The notes below the pieces were generated by a model, which ran no database searches, was not told the DNA's origin, and worked only from the letters and a program-made list of their open reading frames with translations. From Paludibacter sp. 47-17 (GTDB lineage Bacteria; Bacteroidota; Bacteroidia; Bacteroidales; Paludibacteraceae), in NCBI GenBank assembly GCA_001898935.1, contig MKVT01000021.1:28484-92483 (forward strand): a DNA stretch of 64,000 nt, written 5' to 3'. This document shows positions 37,799-48,500 of the stretch, piece after piece (the first letter of the stretch is position 1; the number at the start of each line of letters is the position of its first letter). The position numbers were made by a program, and so were the translations under genes.

Positions 37799-38557
37799 AT
37801 GACTATTGATATCGATTTTCTCAGCTGGAGCGAAGCCCGGACAACGGTATACGACCTGGCCGTTTTGCCATGGGGAGCTACCGAACCACACAATTATCAC
37901 CTGCCCTATACCACCGATAACCTGCTTTCGCGATCGGTAAGCCTCGAAGCAGCTAAAAAAGCGAGCGAGCAGGGCGTCAACTCCATGGTGTTGCCTGCTA
38001 TTCCGTTCGGATCGCAAAATCCGGGACAAACCGACCTGCTGTTTTGCATTCACGCCCGGCAGGAAACTCAAAAAGCAATCCTTACCGACATAGTGGCGTC
38101 GCTTCATCGTCAGGGATTGCATAAACTGCTCATCCTTAACGGACATGGAGGCAATAACTTTCGCACCCTCATACGCGATATTCTGGTCGATTATCCCGGT
38201 TTTATGATCGTCGTGTCCGATTGGTATAAGCTGGCGGATGGTACAAAGTACTTCGCCGAACCCGGCGATCATGCCGGTGAACTGGAAACTGCCATGATGA
38301 TGCATTTCTTTCCGGAACGGGTGAAAGATAAATCGGTTTTTGGGAAAGGCGAAAGCAAAAAATTTATCATCGACAGCCTCAACAACGGGTTCTGGACGCC
38401 CCGCCACTGGACTCAGGTAAGCTCCGACACAGGCATAGGCAATCCGATTCATGCAACACCCGAAAAGGGCCGTTCTTTTACCGAAGCGGTCACCGGAATA
38501 GTCGCGCAATTCATTGTCGACTTCGCCCGGGCCGATCCGAACGACATGTACAGGTAA
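37799..38557 (+). CDS. Creatininase-family amidohydrolase
   Basis: Cytoplasmic metal-dependent hydrolase of 252 residues from the ATG at 37799 (MTIDIDFLSW). The longer frame begins inside the preceding CBM9-like gene and is rejected. Creatininase-fold metal ligands appear in WGATEPHNYHLPYTTD (Glu29, His34, Asp40), LNGHGGNN (His116) and PGDHAGELET (Glu161). The family includes creatinine amidohydrolase, mycofactocin MftE and inositol-pathway hydrolases, so substrate cannot be inferred from fold alone. Linkage to a HexNAc kinase and a deacetylase suggests amide or lactam chemistry on an amino-sugar derivative; this is speculation. It is the last gene of the rightward cluster and converges with the efflux adaptor gene 21 bp away. 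Confidence 0.85.
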   Translation: MTIDIDFLSWSEARTTVYDLAVLPWGATEPHNYHLPYTTDNLLSRSVSLEAAKKASEQGVNSMVLPAIPFGSQNPGQTDLLFCIHARQETQKAILTDIVASLHRQGLHKLLILNGHGGNNFRTLIRDILVDYPGFMIVVSDWYKLADGTKYFAEPGDHAGELETAMMMHFFPERVKDKSVFGKGESKKFIIDSLNNGFWTPRHWTQVSSDTGIGNPIHATPEKGRSFTEAVTGIVAQFIVDFARADPNDMYR

Positions 38558-38578
38558 AAACAAAGCTGATACCTGATA

Positions 38579-39706
38579 TTATTGCAAGGGATATGCTCCT
38601 TTTACAAGCAAATCGCCTTCAATAGGCGCCCCTTTTATTTCCACAAACCCATTCATTTGACGGCCGATAAGCACATCCGATTTTTTAAAGTAGTATGTAC
38701 CGTTGGTTTTTTTATCCAAAATCAGTACCTGGTAACCAGCGTCACCCTTGATCAGAGCCTCGTCGGGAACTGCCGGTACACTATCGCTCGAAATAATCAG
38801 CTCACATTCCACCATCCGGTTCACCAATAAAGGGCGAGTGGATTCGATGTCGGCAAATACCTGGAGTGTGCGCGACGATTCTGACAGTCCGGTAGCGATC
38901 CGGCTCACACTGGCCTTAAGCTTTCCGGCTTCAGACGCTACGGAAAAATACACATTTTGTCCCCGGCGAACCAATCCGGCATCCGACTCATGCACTTCCA
39001 TCTTCAACTGCAGCTTTCTTGCATCGACGATCCCCCCCAGCAACGTGGCACTTTCAACCGCAGCGCCCGCCCGAACTGTAAAATCGGTAATCTGTCCGCT
39101 CATCTGCGCTTTTAACGGATAAGCAGTAAAAAATTCACCCGCCTCAATTTTTGCCGGCGACAAACCCGCCATCTTAATTTTCAGCTTCAAACTCTCATAA
39201 TTCGCCTGTGCCATCCTAAATTCGCTGAAATTCGTTTGATACTCTTTTTCTGAAATGGCATTTTGCTCGTACAACACTTTCAACCGCCTGTATTCCGAAT
39301 GCCTGCGTTCGAATTCAGCGGCTGCTACCGCCATTTCGCGCTGGAGTTCGATCAACTCATTTCCACCGATCTCGGCAAGCAGCTGTCCTTCCTGCACCCA
39401 TTGCCCATCCTGTGCATAAACAGCTCGTACAACCCCGCTCAAGGGTACACTTATACTGACAGCACCCCCTTTCACAGGTATAAGTTGCCCCGAACAACGC
39501 ACTGTAGAATCCATAACAAGCATACTCACGGATGCTAACTGCATGTGGTTGGCTTCAAATTGCTCCTCGGTAATACCTACCCCATCCGGCGCATCCTTTG
39601 TATCCTGAACCGGCTGTTGCTGACAGGAAATCATTATAAGAAAAAACAGCGCAAGCCCCACTGCCTGCTGTCCATCTCGTATACACGTGAAGTACGATCG
39701 TTTCAT
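38579..39706 (-). CDS. RND efflux periplasmic adaptor lipoprotein (CusB/CzcB type)
   Basis: Membrane-fusion protein of 375 residues with lipobox MISC (Cys28), so it is anchored in the periplasm. Two half lipoyl motifs (VSVPLSGVVRAVYAQDGQWVQEG in its split form, and YPLKAQMSGQITDFTVRAGAAVE) flank a helical hairpin (~110-180, EFERRHSEYRRLKVLYEQ). A beta-barrel and proximal domain follow, ending in LLVKGAYPLQ. It starts 7 bp after the CzcA-TolC gene, so all parts of a tripartite pump are encoded by two genes. No His- or Met-rich metal-binding stretch is visible. Confidence 0.92.
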   Translation of the reverse strand: MKRSYFTCIRDGQQAVGLALFFLIMISCQQQPVQDTKDAPDGVGITEEQFEANHMQLASVSMLVMDSTVRCSGQLIPVKGGAVSISVPLSGVVRAVYAQDGQWVQEGQLLAEIGGNELIELQREMAVAAAEFERRHSEYRRLKVLYEQNAISEKEYQTNFSEFRMAQANYESLKLKIKMAGLSPAKIEAGEFFTAYPLKAQMSGQITDFTVRAGAAVESATLLGGIVDARKLQLKMEVHESDAGLVRRGQNVYFSVASEAGKLKASVSRIATGLSESSRTLQVFADIESTRPLLVNRMVECELIISSDSVPAVPDEALIKGDAGYQVLILDKKTNGTYYFKKSDVLIGRQMNGFVEIKGAPIEGDLLVKGAYPLQ

Positions 39707-39713
39707 GTTTCCA

Positions 39714-42700
39714 TTAATTAATACTGTAATTATATTCTAAGGTCAACTCATTTGCCTTCTTCAGGTTCTCCAGATACAACAATCTGATGTTCAACGCATT
39801 TTCAACACTGATCACATAGTCCGAAAATGTTATCTCTCCATTTTGCCAGTTCAGGGTCGAGGTGCGGATCAATTCATCCTGTAATAGTTTTCCTTCCCGG
39901 TTGTAATAATCAAGCTCGGAGATAACTTTATTTCTTTTCTCGATCAATTGCTGTAACACCTGCTTTACCTGAGCCAGTTGATACTCCTTTTGCAACTCCG
40001 CCGACAGCGCAGTAAGTTTGGCAGCCTTTACTTGCGACTGATGTGATTTATAAAATAGCGGTAACGACACTCCGAACTCAAAACCCTGATAATTGCGTGC
40101 ATGGGGATACGAATTGGTTCCGATGAAATAGTTCAGAGAAAAATCGGGCAAGATACTGTGTTGCTGGGCAACCCTGCGCGCCTGTTGCAGATCGGCCGAT
40201 TTCTGAAGCTTCCTTATAGCAGGTAAGGTTTCCAACCCACGCGACAACAAGGGAAAAAGCCGGATTTCATCCCTGATTGTAAACGCACTGTCGCAACCCA
40301 TGAGCAAATGAAGCTGTGCCTGTACGATCCTTTGCTGTAACTGCAGATCGTTGCGCTGTTGAACCAGCTGTTGAAGTTTAGCTCTGGCATTCAACAAATC
40401 GAGACGGCGGATGAAGCCCGATTGCTGTTGAAGCTGTAATTTCTCCACCACTTTACGGTATAAACTATCGATGGTTTGTAAAATTGCTTCCTTTTCGCTG
40501 TAAAACTGCAACGCAAGATAGGTCGACGACACTTCACCGATCAAGCTTTCCTGCTGCTGTAAATATTCAGCATACGCAATTTCATATTCCAGCTGTTTCA
40601 CTGTACGGTTTGCCTTATAATACGTTGGGAACCTGAACTCCTGACTCACACTCCACACTTTCAGCGGATAGTGGTTTTCGGCAATATTGTTTTCGTCAGT
40701 GCCATAGGCGATAGTGGTTTTATCAATTTCATACGAACTTCGAATTAATTCCTTTTGAGATTCGGCCTGTAGTTCGCGCGCCTGAAGCAAACGGTTATGC
40801 CTCATTGCTTTGCCGATTGCCTGTTCCAATGTCAATTCCACGGGTTGGGTACCCCAACCCGGCAACGGCAAACCGAATAGGAAAACGACCGGGGCTATAA
40901 AACGGATTACTTTAAAAGGGAAGATTTGAATGCGCTTTACCGAGTAAAACAATTCAAACAATAAGGGTAACGCGATCAAGGTCAGCAATGTCGAAGTAAA
41001 CAGACCTCCGATCACAACAGTGGCCAGCGGACGTTGCACCTCGGCACCGGCTCCGGTTGAAATCGCCATCGGTAAAAATCCCATGGCTGCAGCGCTCGCA
41101 GTCAGCAATACCGGTCGTAGCCTATCGCGAGTACCCCGGATAATTAATTCATGCATGGTTAACCGGCCTTCGTGCTGCAATTCTTTCAGATGTTCAATCA
41201 ATACAATTCCATTCAACACGGCAATACCAAATAAAGCAATAAATCCCACCCCGGCCGAAACACTGAAGGGCATATCCCTTATCCAAAGGAAAAACACCCC
41301 TCCTACCGTTGCAAGTGGAATCGCTGTAAAAATCATAATCGCATCTTTCAACGACTTGAATGCAAAATGTAAAAATATAAAAATCAGCAACAGGGCTACA
41401 GGAACCGCTATCATAAGCCGGTTCGTAGCGTTCTGCAGGTTTTCGAATTGTCCTCCATATTCAATATACGTTCCCGGCCGAAGACTCACCTGATCATCAA
41501 TCAATAATCGGATATCCTCTACAACCGATTGCAAGTCGCGATTTCTCACGTTTACACTAACCACAACTCTCCGTTGCGTGTTTTCCCGTGAAATCTTGGC
41601 TGGTCCTTCGGTGTAGGTAATCTCGGCAAATTCCGACAAAGGGAGTTGAGCTCCACCCTCCAGAGGTATCTTCAGCGACTGCACATCGCTAAGATCCCTA
41701 CGGTTGGCTTCGTCGAGTCGTACGACCATGTCAAACCGCTTCTCCCCCTCAAAAATCACCCCCGACGACTTCCCCCCGAAAGCCGCAGCCAAATAACCAT
41801 TCAACGTTTCAATATCTACTCCGTAATGAGCTATCTTCATCCGGTTGTAGCTAACTTTGATTTGCGGCAAGCCAGCGGTTTTTTCTAGAATAATATCGCT
41901 TGCTCCCTGAACGCCGGAAATCAGATTTTTGATTTCCAAAGCCTTTTGATCAATGTAATGTAAATCGTCGCCAAAAATTTTAATGGCGATATCCGATCGT
42001 ACACCGGTAATCAATTCATTGAACCGCATCTCAATGGGCTGTGTAAATTCATAGTCGATACCCGGTATCACCATCAGGGCCTCTTTGAACCGATCGGCCA
42101 ATTCTTCTTTGGTGAGGGCACTCGTCCAGGTCGAACGAGGCTTTAACTTGATAATCATATCGATTTCTTCCATCGACATGGGATCGGTTGGCACTTCTGC
42201 CGCTCCTATCCGGCTCACAATCTTATCGACCTCCGGAAACTTCTCGATCAGAATCTTTTCCATCCGGGTAGTATATTCGATCGTTTTGGTGAGGGATGTA
42301 CCCGTTTTCAACACCGGCTGAATTACAAAATCGCCCTCGTCGAGCGTAGGTACAAATTCGCCCCCCATCCTGGCAAATACAATTCCGGTAATTACAAGCG
42401 AAAGCATGGCCGCTCCGAGCACTATGCGTTTATGACGACAAGCCCATTCGATAGAAGGACGATACAGCCGGTCAATATAATGCATTAATTTATCGGACAA
42501 AGTCGATTTGACACTTACACCGGGCTTTAAAAACAAGGAAGAGGCTACCGGCAACCAGGTCAAACCCATAATCATGGCTCCCACAATCGCAAAACTAAAC
42601 GATAAAGCCATAGGCCGGAACATCTTCCCTTCAACCCCGGTAAGCGAAAGCACTGGAATAAATACGATTAAAATAATAATCTGTCCGAAAATAGCGGATT

Positions 42701-44051
42701 GCATCATCTTCGATGCCCCATCCACCGAAATAGCGTCCATCAACGCCCTGCGTTCATCCGAAGAACCTTCGACAATCGATTTCTTGCTGGCGGTCATTTT
42801 CAGCACTATAAACTCGACGATGATTACCGCACCGTCGATAATAATCCCGAAGTCAAGCGCTCCAAGGCTCATCAGATTAGCATCGACCCCAAAAATATAC
42901 ATCATAGCGATGGTAAAAAGCAAAGCCAATGGAATCATTGAAGTGATCACCAGCGCCGATCGGATATTCCCCAATAACAAAATAACCGTCAGCATCACAA
43001 TAATGGCTCCCAACACCAGGTTTTCGACTACTGTAAAGGTTGTTTTTGCAACCAACTCGCTACGATCGACAATGGGATGAATGGAAATACCCTCAGGTAA
43101 ATTTTCTTTGATTTCTTCCACACGCTCTTTGACCTGGTGAATTACAGCTTTCGAATCGGCGTCTTTAAGCATCATGACCTGACCGAGAATAGTCTCCCCT
43201 TTTCCATTGGCTGTGATAGCCCCGTACCGATTGGCATGACCTAATTTAACCGTTGCAATATTCCGCACATACACCGGAACACCTCCAACCTTTTTAACGA
43301 CAATATTCCTAATATCCTCCACCGACTTTACCTGCCCGTCGCCTCTGATAAAATAACTCTGATTGGTCTTCTCAATATAGGAACCGCCTGAAATATTGTT
43401 GTTGGCTTGAAGTGCATCGAATACGTCCATCAAACTTACACCCGATGCAACTAATCGTTCGGGTTGAATAGCAACCTCGTACTGTTTCAAATATCCTCCC
43501 CAGCTATTGATCTCAACCACACCATGAATCCCCGACAACCTCCGTTTTACAACCCAATCCTGAATCGTACGCAAATCCATGGCTGTAAATTTCGTTTCGT
43601 AGCCTTCGTCCACATCCAATGTGTACTGGTAAATTTCACCTAGCCCCGTTGTAATAGGACCCATTTCGGGCTCGCCGAATCCTTCGGGAATTTTCGAAGT
43701 CGCACTTTTCAGCTTCTCTGCAATCAACTGACGGGGAAGATAAGTCCCCATCTCTTCGTTAAAAACTATGGTAACCAGCGAAATACCGAATTTGGAGACC
43801 GAACGGATTTCCTCAACACCGGGCAAATTAGCCAGTTCCATCTCAACAGGAGCCGTGATATACTGTTCGATTTCCTGTGTCGACAAATTAGCTGAAGTCG
43901 TTATTACCTGAACCTGATTGTTGGTAATATCTGGAACCGCACCTACTGGTATCTGGAGTACGGCATAAATACCAAAACCTACTACGGTTAATGTAAAAAG
44001 AATTACAATTAACTTATTTCTGACACTGAACTCGACGATTTTGGTTAACAT
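39714..44051 (-). CDS. CzcA-type RND heavy-metal efflux permease fused to a TolC-like channel
   Basis: A 1445-residue fusion. Residues 1 to ~1040 form a complete RND proton antiporter with N-terminal FSVRNKLIVILFTLTVVGFG, porter domains, and the TM4 motif LDFGIIIDGAVIIVEF. DFGxxxDGA resembles divalent-cation pumps (Co/Zn/Cd/Ni group) rather than the Cu/Ag group; this assignment is inferred. Residues ~1070-1445 form an outer-membrane efflux domain (LTLEQAIGKAMRHNRLLQAR; long coiled repeats LQLQQQSGFIRRLDLLNARA; final LEYNYSIN). The hydrophobic linker FIAPVVFLFGLPLPGWG looks like an internal signal peptide. Similar fusions occur in other Bacteroidota. It follows an MscS gene by 13 bp and precedes the adaptor by 7 bp. 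Confidence 0.93.
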   Translation of the reverse strand: MLTKIVEFSVRNKLIVILFTLTVVGFGIYAVLQIPVGAVPDITNNQVQVITTSANLSTQEIEQYITAPVEMELANLPGVEEIRSVSKFGISLVTIVFNEEMGTYLPRQLIAEKLKSATSKIPEGFGEPEMGPITTGLGEIYQYTLDVDEGYETKFTAMDLRTIQDWVVKRRLSGIHGVVEINSWGGYLKQYEVAIQPERLVASGVSLMDVFDALQANNNISGGSYIEKTNQSYFIRGDGQVKSVEDIRNIVVKKVGGVPVYVRNIATVKLGHANRYGAITANGKGETILGQVMMLKDADSKAVIHQVKERVEEIKENLPEGISIHPIVDRSELVAKTTFTVVENLVLGAIIVMLTVILLLGNIRSALVITSMIPLALLFTIAMMYIFGVDANLMSLGALDFGIIIDGAVIIVEFIVLKMTASKKSIVEGSSDERRALMDAISVDGASKMMQSAIFGQIIILIVFIPVLSLTGVEGKMFRPMALSFSFAIVGAMIMGLTWLPVASSLFLKPGVSVKSTLSDKLMHYIDRLYRPSIEWACRHKRIVLGAAMLSLVITGIVFARMGGEFVPTLDEGDFVIQPVLKTGTSLTKTIEYTTRMEKILIEKFPEVDKIVSRIGAAEVPTDPMSMEEIDMIIKLKPRSTWTSALTKEELADRFKEALMVIPGIDYEFTQPIEMRFNELITGVRSDIAIKIFGDDLHYIDQKALEIKNLISGVQGASDIILEKTAGLPQIKVSYNRMKIAHYGVDIETLNGYLAAAFGGKSSGVIFEGEKRFDMVVRLDEANRRDLSDVQSLKIPLEGGAQLPLSEFAEITYTEGPAKISRENTQRRVVVSVNVRNRDLQSVVEDIRLLIDDQVSLRPGTYIEYGGQFENLQNATNRLMIAVPVALLLIFIFLHFAFKSLKDAIMIFTAIPLATVGGVFFLWIRDMPFSVSAGVGFIALFGIAVLNGIVLIEHLKELQHEGRLTMHELIIRGTRDRLRPVLLTASAAAMGFLPMAISTGAGAEVQRPLATVVIGGLFTSTLLTLIALPLLFELFYSVKRIQIFPFKVIRFIAPVVFLFGLPLPGWGTQPVELTLEQAIGKAMRHNRLLQARELQAESQKELIRSSYEIDKTTIAYGTDENNIAENHYPLKVWSVSQEFRFPTYYKANRTVKQLEYEIAYAEYLQQQESLIGEVSSTYLALQFYSEKEAILQTIDSLYRKVVEKLQLQQQSGFIRRLDLLNARAKLQQLVQQRNDLQLQQRIVQAQLHLLMGCDSAFTIRDEIRLFPLLSRGLETLPAIRKLQKSADLQQARRVAQQHSILPDFSLNYFIGTNSYPHARNYQGFEFGVSLPLFYKSHQSQVKAAKLTALSAELQKEYQLAQVKQVLQQLIEKRNKVISELDYYNREGKLLQDELIRTSTLNWQNGEITFSDYVISVENALNIRLLYLENLKKANELTLEYNYSIN

Positions 44052-44064
44052 GGCTGTGATTATT

Positions 44065-45375
44065 TTATTCTAACCTGCTCAATTGCGCGAAATGCTCTAC
44101 CGCTTTTTGAATATCTTTTCCGGTGGGCTGCTGGAAAATCTCCAATCCGAAAAAACCGGCCGCCGATAACACATGATCGAAAATATCGGCCTGTATCGAT
44201 TCGTATTCCACCCAGGCTGTGGTATTCGTAAAACAGTAAATCTCCAGCGGCACTCCCCTGTCTTCAATAGCCAGCTGCCTCACCATGATGGTCATATCCT
44301 GCTTGATACGCGGATGACTTTTCAGGTACGACTCGACGTACTTGCGAAACACCCCGATATTGGTCATACGACGCCCGTTAATCAGCACGGACGTATCAAT
44401 CTGATTTTCGCTGTTAAATTCCTCGATTTCTTTCTGCCGGCGTGAAATATAATCCGATATGAGGTTAAACTTTTTATACGATGCACGGGTTTCGGGATCC
44501 ACAAAGCGAATGGTCTGCGAATTGATATAGATCGATCGCTTGATGCGCCGCCCGCCACTTTCGACCATCCCCCTCCAGTTCTTAAAACTATCGGTGATAA
44601 AATAATAGGTGGGAATGGTGGTATAGGTTTTATCCCAGTTTTGAACCTTCACTGTGTTCAGGTTGATGGCAATTACATCGCCATCGGCATTGAATTTCGG
44701 CATTTCGACCCAGTCGCCTACCCGTACCATATCGTTGGATGATATTTGCACACTGGCCACCAACCCCAGAATGGTATCTTTAAATACCAGCAGTAAGACA
44801 GCGGTCATAGCGCCAAAAGCACTGAGAAAATAAATCGGGGATTTACCCAACAGAATCGACAAGATCAAGACCCCGGTACCCAGGTACAAAATAATACGTA
44901 CCAGCTGAAAATAACTGGCCATCGGCTTGTCCTTAAATGAGGGTTGCGATGCCAGCGCTATTTCGACAATCTTTAAAAAAGAGATCAGAATGGCTGTACC
45001 TACAATAATAAGATACGAATTCGTCACCTTGGTGATAAAAGGCAATACCGATTCAAAATCTCTGAATATGGTGGGGGCCAGCAAACTTACTATTACCGCC
45101 GGAATAGTATGAGCCAGATTACCAAAAACCTTGTTATCCACCAACATATCGTCCCACTTTATTTTGGTGCTACGCACAAACCGGTAGATAAAGTTAAGGA
45201 TAATATGTTTGGTCACCAGAAAAGCAATACTGGATATAATCAGTAAAACAAACAAAAAGATGAGCAAACGTAAATATACCGCCATCTCTCCGTCGATTCC
45301 GTTTGTTACAAACAGTTCTTCAACCCATTTTTCCAGGTTAGATAATGAATTGAATCTTAAAACCAGGCCTTCCAT
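44065..45375 (-). CDS. MscS-family mechanosensitive ion channel
   Basis: Inner-membrane channel of 436 residues, starting at the ATG at 45375 (MEGLVLRFNSLSN); the 15-residue upstream extension is unsupported. Several transmembrane segments (VYLRLLIFLFVLLIISSIAFL; AVIVSLLAPTIF; YLIIVGTAILISFL; IILYLGTGVLILSILLG) precede the pore helix and beta-domain (SAFGAMTAVLLLVFKDTILGLVASVQI, then VGDWVEMP). A large soluble C-terminus resembles the YbdG/larger MscS subgroup. Its promoter is a full TTTG-N20-TATCTTTG, and it is followed within 13 bp by the efflux pump gene, so the three genes probably form one operon. The link between osmotic release and metal export is unexplained. Confidence 0.92.
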   Translation of the reverse strand: MEGLVLRFNSLSNLEKWVEELFVTNGIDGEMAVYLRLLIFLFVLLIISSIAFLVTKHIILNFIYRFVRSTKIKWDDMLVDNKVFGNLAHTIPAVIVSLLAPTIFRDFESVLPFITKVTNSYLIIVGTAILISFLKIVEIALASQPSFKDKPMASYFQLVRIILYLGTGVLILSILLGKSPIYFLSAFGAMTAVLLLVFKDTILGLVASVQISSNDMVRVGDWVEMPKFNADGDVIAINLNTVKVQNWDKTYTTIPTYYFITDSFKNWRGMVESGGRRIKRSIYINSQTIRFVDPETRASYKKFNLISDYISRRQKEIEEFNSENQIDTSVLINGRRMTNIGVFRKYVESYLKSHPRIKQDMTIMVRQLAIEDRGVPLEIYCFTNTTAWVEYESIQADIFDHVLSAAGFFGLEIFQQPTGKDIQKAVEHFAQLSRLE

Positions 45376-45451
45376 GTTTCTTCCTTTCTTGAAAAATGAT
45401 TCTGAGCAGCGTCCCGACAACTTTCCGGCACGGTTCCCGCATTACCCGGTG

Positions 45452-45483
45452 CAAAGATAATATCTCCTTTTGCAACCGCCAAA
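45452..45483 (-). promoter_or_regulatory. Promoter of the MscS-efflux operon (TTTG-N20-TATCTTTG)
   Basis: Minus strand TTTG (45483-45480) and TATCTTTG (45459-45452) are separated by exactly 20 nt, the same arrangement as the HTCS1 promoter. The box lies 76 nt before the ATG at 45375. Confidence 0.65.
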
Positions 45484-45599
45484 AGTCGGTCAGCTCATCA
45501 AGGTTTCACTGTAGCGCACACTGGAGAACCTACCCGTGAAATCAACCGTAAAAAGTTGACCCAACGGGAGGCTTTATGTTAGTCGTACTTCGGTAAAAC

Positions 45600-48500
45600 C
45601 TAGTTCGTAGCGGATTTGGCAAAGCGTATATTCATATCTTTATCCACCAATATCCTGTCGGTAGCTTGCAACTGATAACTCACCGCCCTGCGGGCTTTCA
45701 ACCGGATCACAACTAAATCGGCCGAACCGGTCACAGCTTCTTGCTCGCCGATATTTACAAAAGTGGGATACAAAGATTTCTGTCCGTTGCTGTGCAAGCG
45801 ATCGTACGTAAGATTTTCCATTCCGCTCAGGGCTTTCGTTTCTATGCCCACGTACTCGTAATCCTGCGCATTGTAAGCAAGGGCAAAACTCAGGGCATTG
45901 ACGGCTCTCAGATTCTTTCCGGTTACGGTAATGCGCACTTCTTCGCCGGCCGCGTACGACCGCTTATCCGGTTTTAATTGCAGGTCTCCCGCCAAGCTAT
46001 CCGCTTGCTGCCGGCCCGCACCGCCATTCAATTGAATGGCCACTGCCGAAATATCGTAAGCGTCGATTAATCCGTTTGCATTCAGATCGCCGCGGCTCAC
46101 GTATTCGAAATCGGCATCGCCACGGCGCAAACCGGTGTAATTCATATACGATACAAGGTCGTTCCGGTCCACCCGTTTATCATTGTTGATATCACCCGGC
46201 AAATAACTTTCGGTTCCGGGCACTTTAAACACATACAGTTCACGTCCCGATCCGAATCCTCCCACTGCCCTTTCAACCTTCATACGAATATAACGTGCTG
46301 TCGGTTTTCCGGTAAAGGTGAATTCTTTGGCGTTATGGTCGCGCTCCCACTGGAAATCGCCGGCTTCGGTCCAGTTTACTTTATCCTTGCTATACGATAC
46401 ACTGCCGCGGTACACCAGCCCGTTCATCCCCACAGTGCGGGGCAGGTAGCGAAACTTATCCAACTGATTGACCGTCTTCAAATCCAGTACTAATTCAAAC
46501 GGAACGGCGTTGGAATTACTCCATTCGGTATGCCACATATTACCTTCGTCGAAATCAAACAAATTGGCAACTCCACTGCCTCCCTGATTCCGGCAGCTGG
46601 TTGTGGCCTGTATACCCTGAATAGCAAATTCGAGCGGATTGGCCTTGGTGACAGCTGTAATCGGTGTCCAGCCGGAAGCACCGGACGCATTCACTGCCCG
46701 GAGTTGAAAGTGGTAAGTGGTTTCGGGTTGCAAATCGTCGAACAACAGCTCTGTACCACGAATCGTCGAGTAAAGCATTCCTTCGAATCGGAGCTCGTAA
46801 TAATCGGCATTGGCAACTTCCTCCCAGCTGGGAGTCAGTGTATAGGCGGTCCGGTTGCTATCGCTTACCTGCGCATTACGGGGCGCCGACAACGCTCCGG
46901 CTTTTTGCAGGTATGTATTCGCCGGTTGCAGCTCGAGCCCTTTCACCCGAACCACCAACGCCTCGCGGCTGATGTCGGCTTCGGCCGTTTTCACCCAAAG
47001 CTGTGGATTCTTGCGGATCGACTGCTTGGCAAATTCCGAACCTTTGGTCGCAAATTTATTGAGTTCGGGCGCCGGATTGTAAAACCATACATTGCTTGCT
47101 GCGCTAAATGCTTCTTCGGATGCCACTTCCTTCAATTTAAGTTTTTTACCTCCCTGCCAGGCATCTACCCGCAAAGGTTTGCGACTCAGGTTGATTTTCA
47201 GTTCGGTTCGTTTCCTGGCTGTAAATCCATCAAAATCTCCTGCGGCAGGATGAATCGTCAACCGGTAATTCTTTTTATTGTCAAGTTCCGCTTCGATCTT
47301 GGTTCGCACCACCGCTCCGTTTCGATAGGCCTGCGTACGGCCATCGTCGTCGACTTCTACAAAAGTATTCGTACCCGACGGGTATAATTCGTACATCCGC
47401 AATCGCGTGTCTATTTCCGATACATTATTATGCGGATAGGTCATCGGGATAATAGCCCCGGCCCTCACAAAAACAGGTAATTTCCAGATCGGTGCGTCAA
47501 AATCATTGAGGATGCGATTGCCCGCATGCTTTTCACCCGAAAAATAATCGAACCAGTCGCCTTCGGGCAGGTAAATTCCATGACGGATATCATTTCCTGC
47601 AGCATCGGCTTTCGTATTCTGATATACGGGAGCTACCAGAAAATCGGGTCCGTATAAGAACTGATACCGGGTATGTCTGCCCAAGGTATACGCATTCGGA
47701 TAATGCAGGAACATCGCCCGTACCATAGGCATGCCATCCACTGCTTCATGAGCTATGCTGTACGCATAAGGCATGAGTTCGGCTTTGAGCTTGAGGTAGT
47801 GACGGTTAATAGAGGCAGCCGGCTCGCCCAGTATATGCGGATACTTGGGATTCGAACCCCAACCGTCCATATTCAATTGCGTAGGAGTAAACGTTTTCCA
47901 CTGAAAATCGCGGATATTCACCGCTTCGTTTTTCCCTCCGAAAATACCGTCCATATCCGAACTGATATTAGGATTGCCGGATAAACCGGAGCCAATGTAC
48001 GTAGGGATATGAAAACGAATATACTCCCACTGTCCTCCCGTCTGGTCGCCCGACCATATACCCGCATAACGCTGCGTTCCCGCCCAACCGTCGAGCGAAA
48101 TGATAAAAGGACGTGCATCGTTCCCATAATAAGGCATGATACGCCCCACATCGGCTACTCCATTGAGTCCAAACGAATAGCCGGCTCCCACCCAGGCTAC
48201 ATCGGTCTTCAACACTCGTACCCCGGCATCCCGCACTTCTTTCACAATATCGCGCTGCAACAACGCACCGATACTATCCCTCGGATGCAGATCCGACTGG
48301 GTCCACAATCCGATCTCCACCCCGTTCCGATGTGCATAATCGGTCAGCAATTTCAAGTTGGCTATATTTCCATCCAGGGTTTCGGTCTGACCATAACCCG
48401 CTCCGTATCCATCGTTAGGCAACAACCAGCCCAGCGGCATATCATGAGCTTTGTAACGGTCAATCACCGCGCGGGCCGAGAACTGATAATTACCGGGCAA

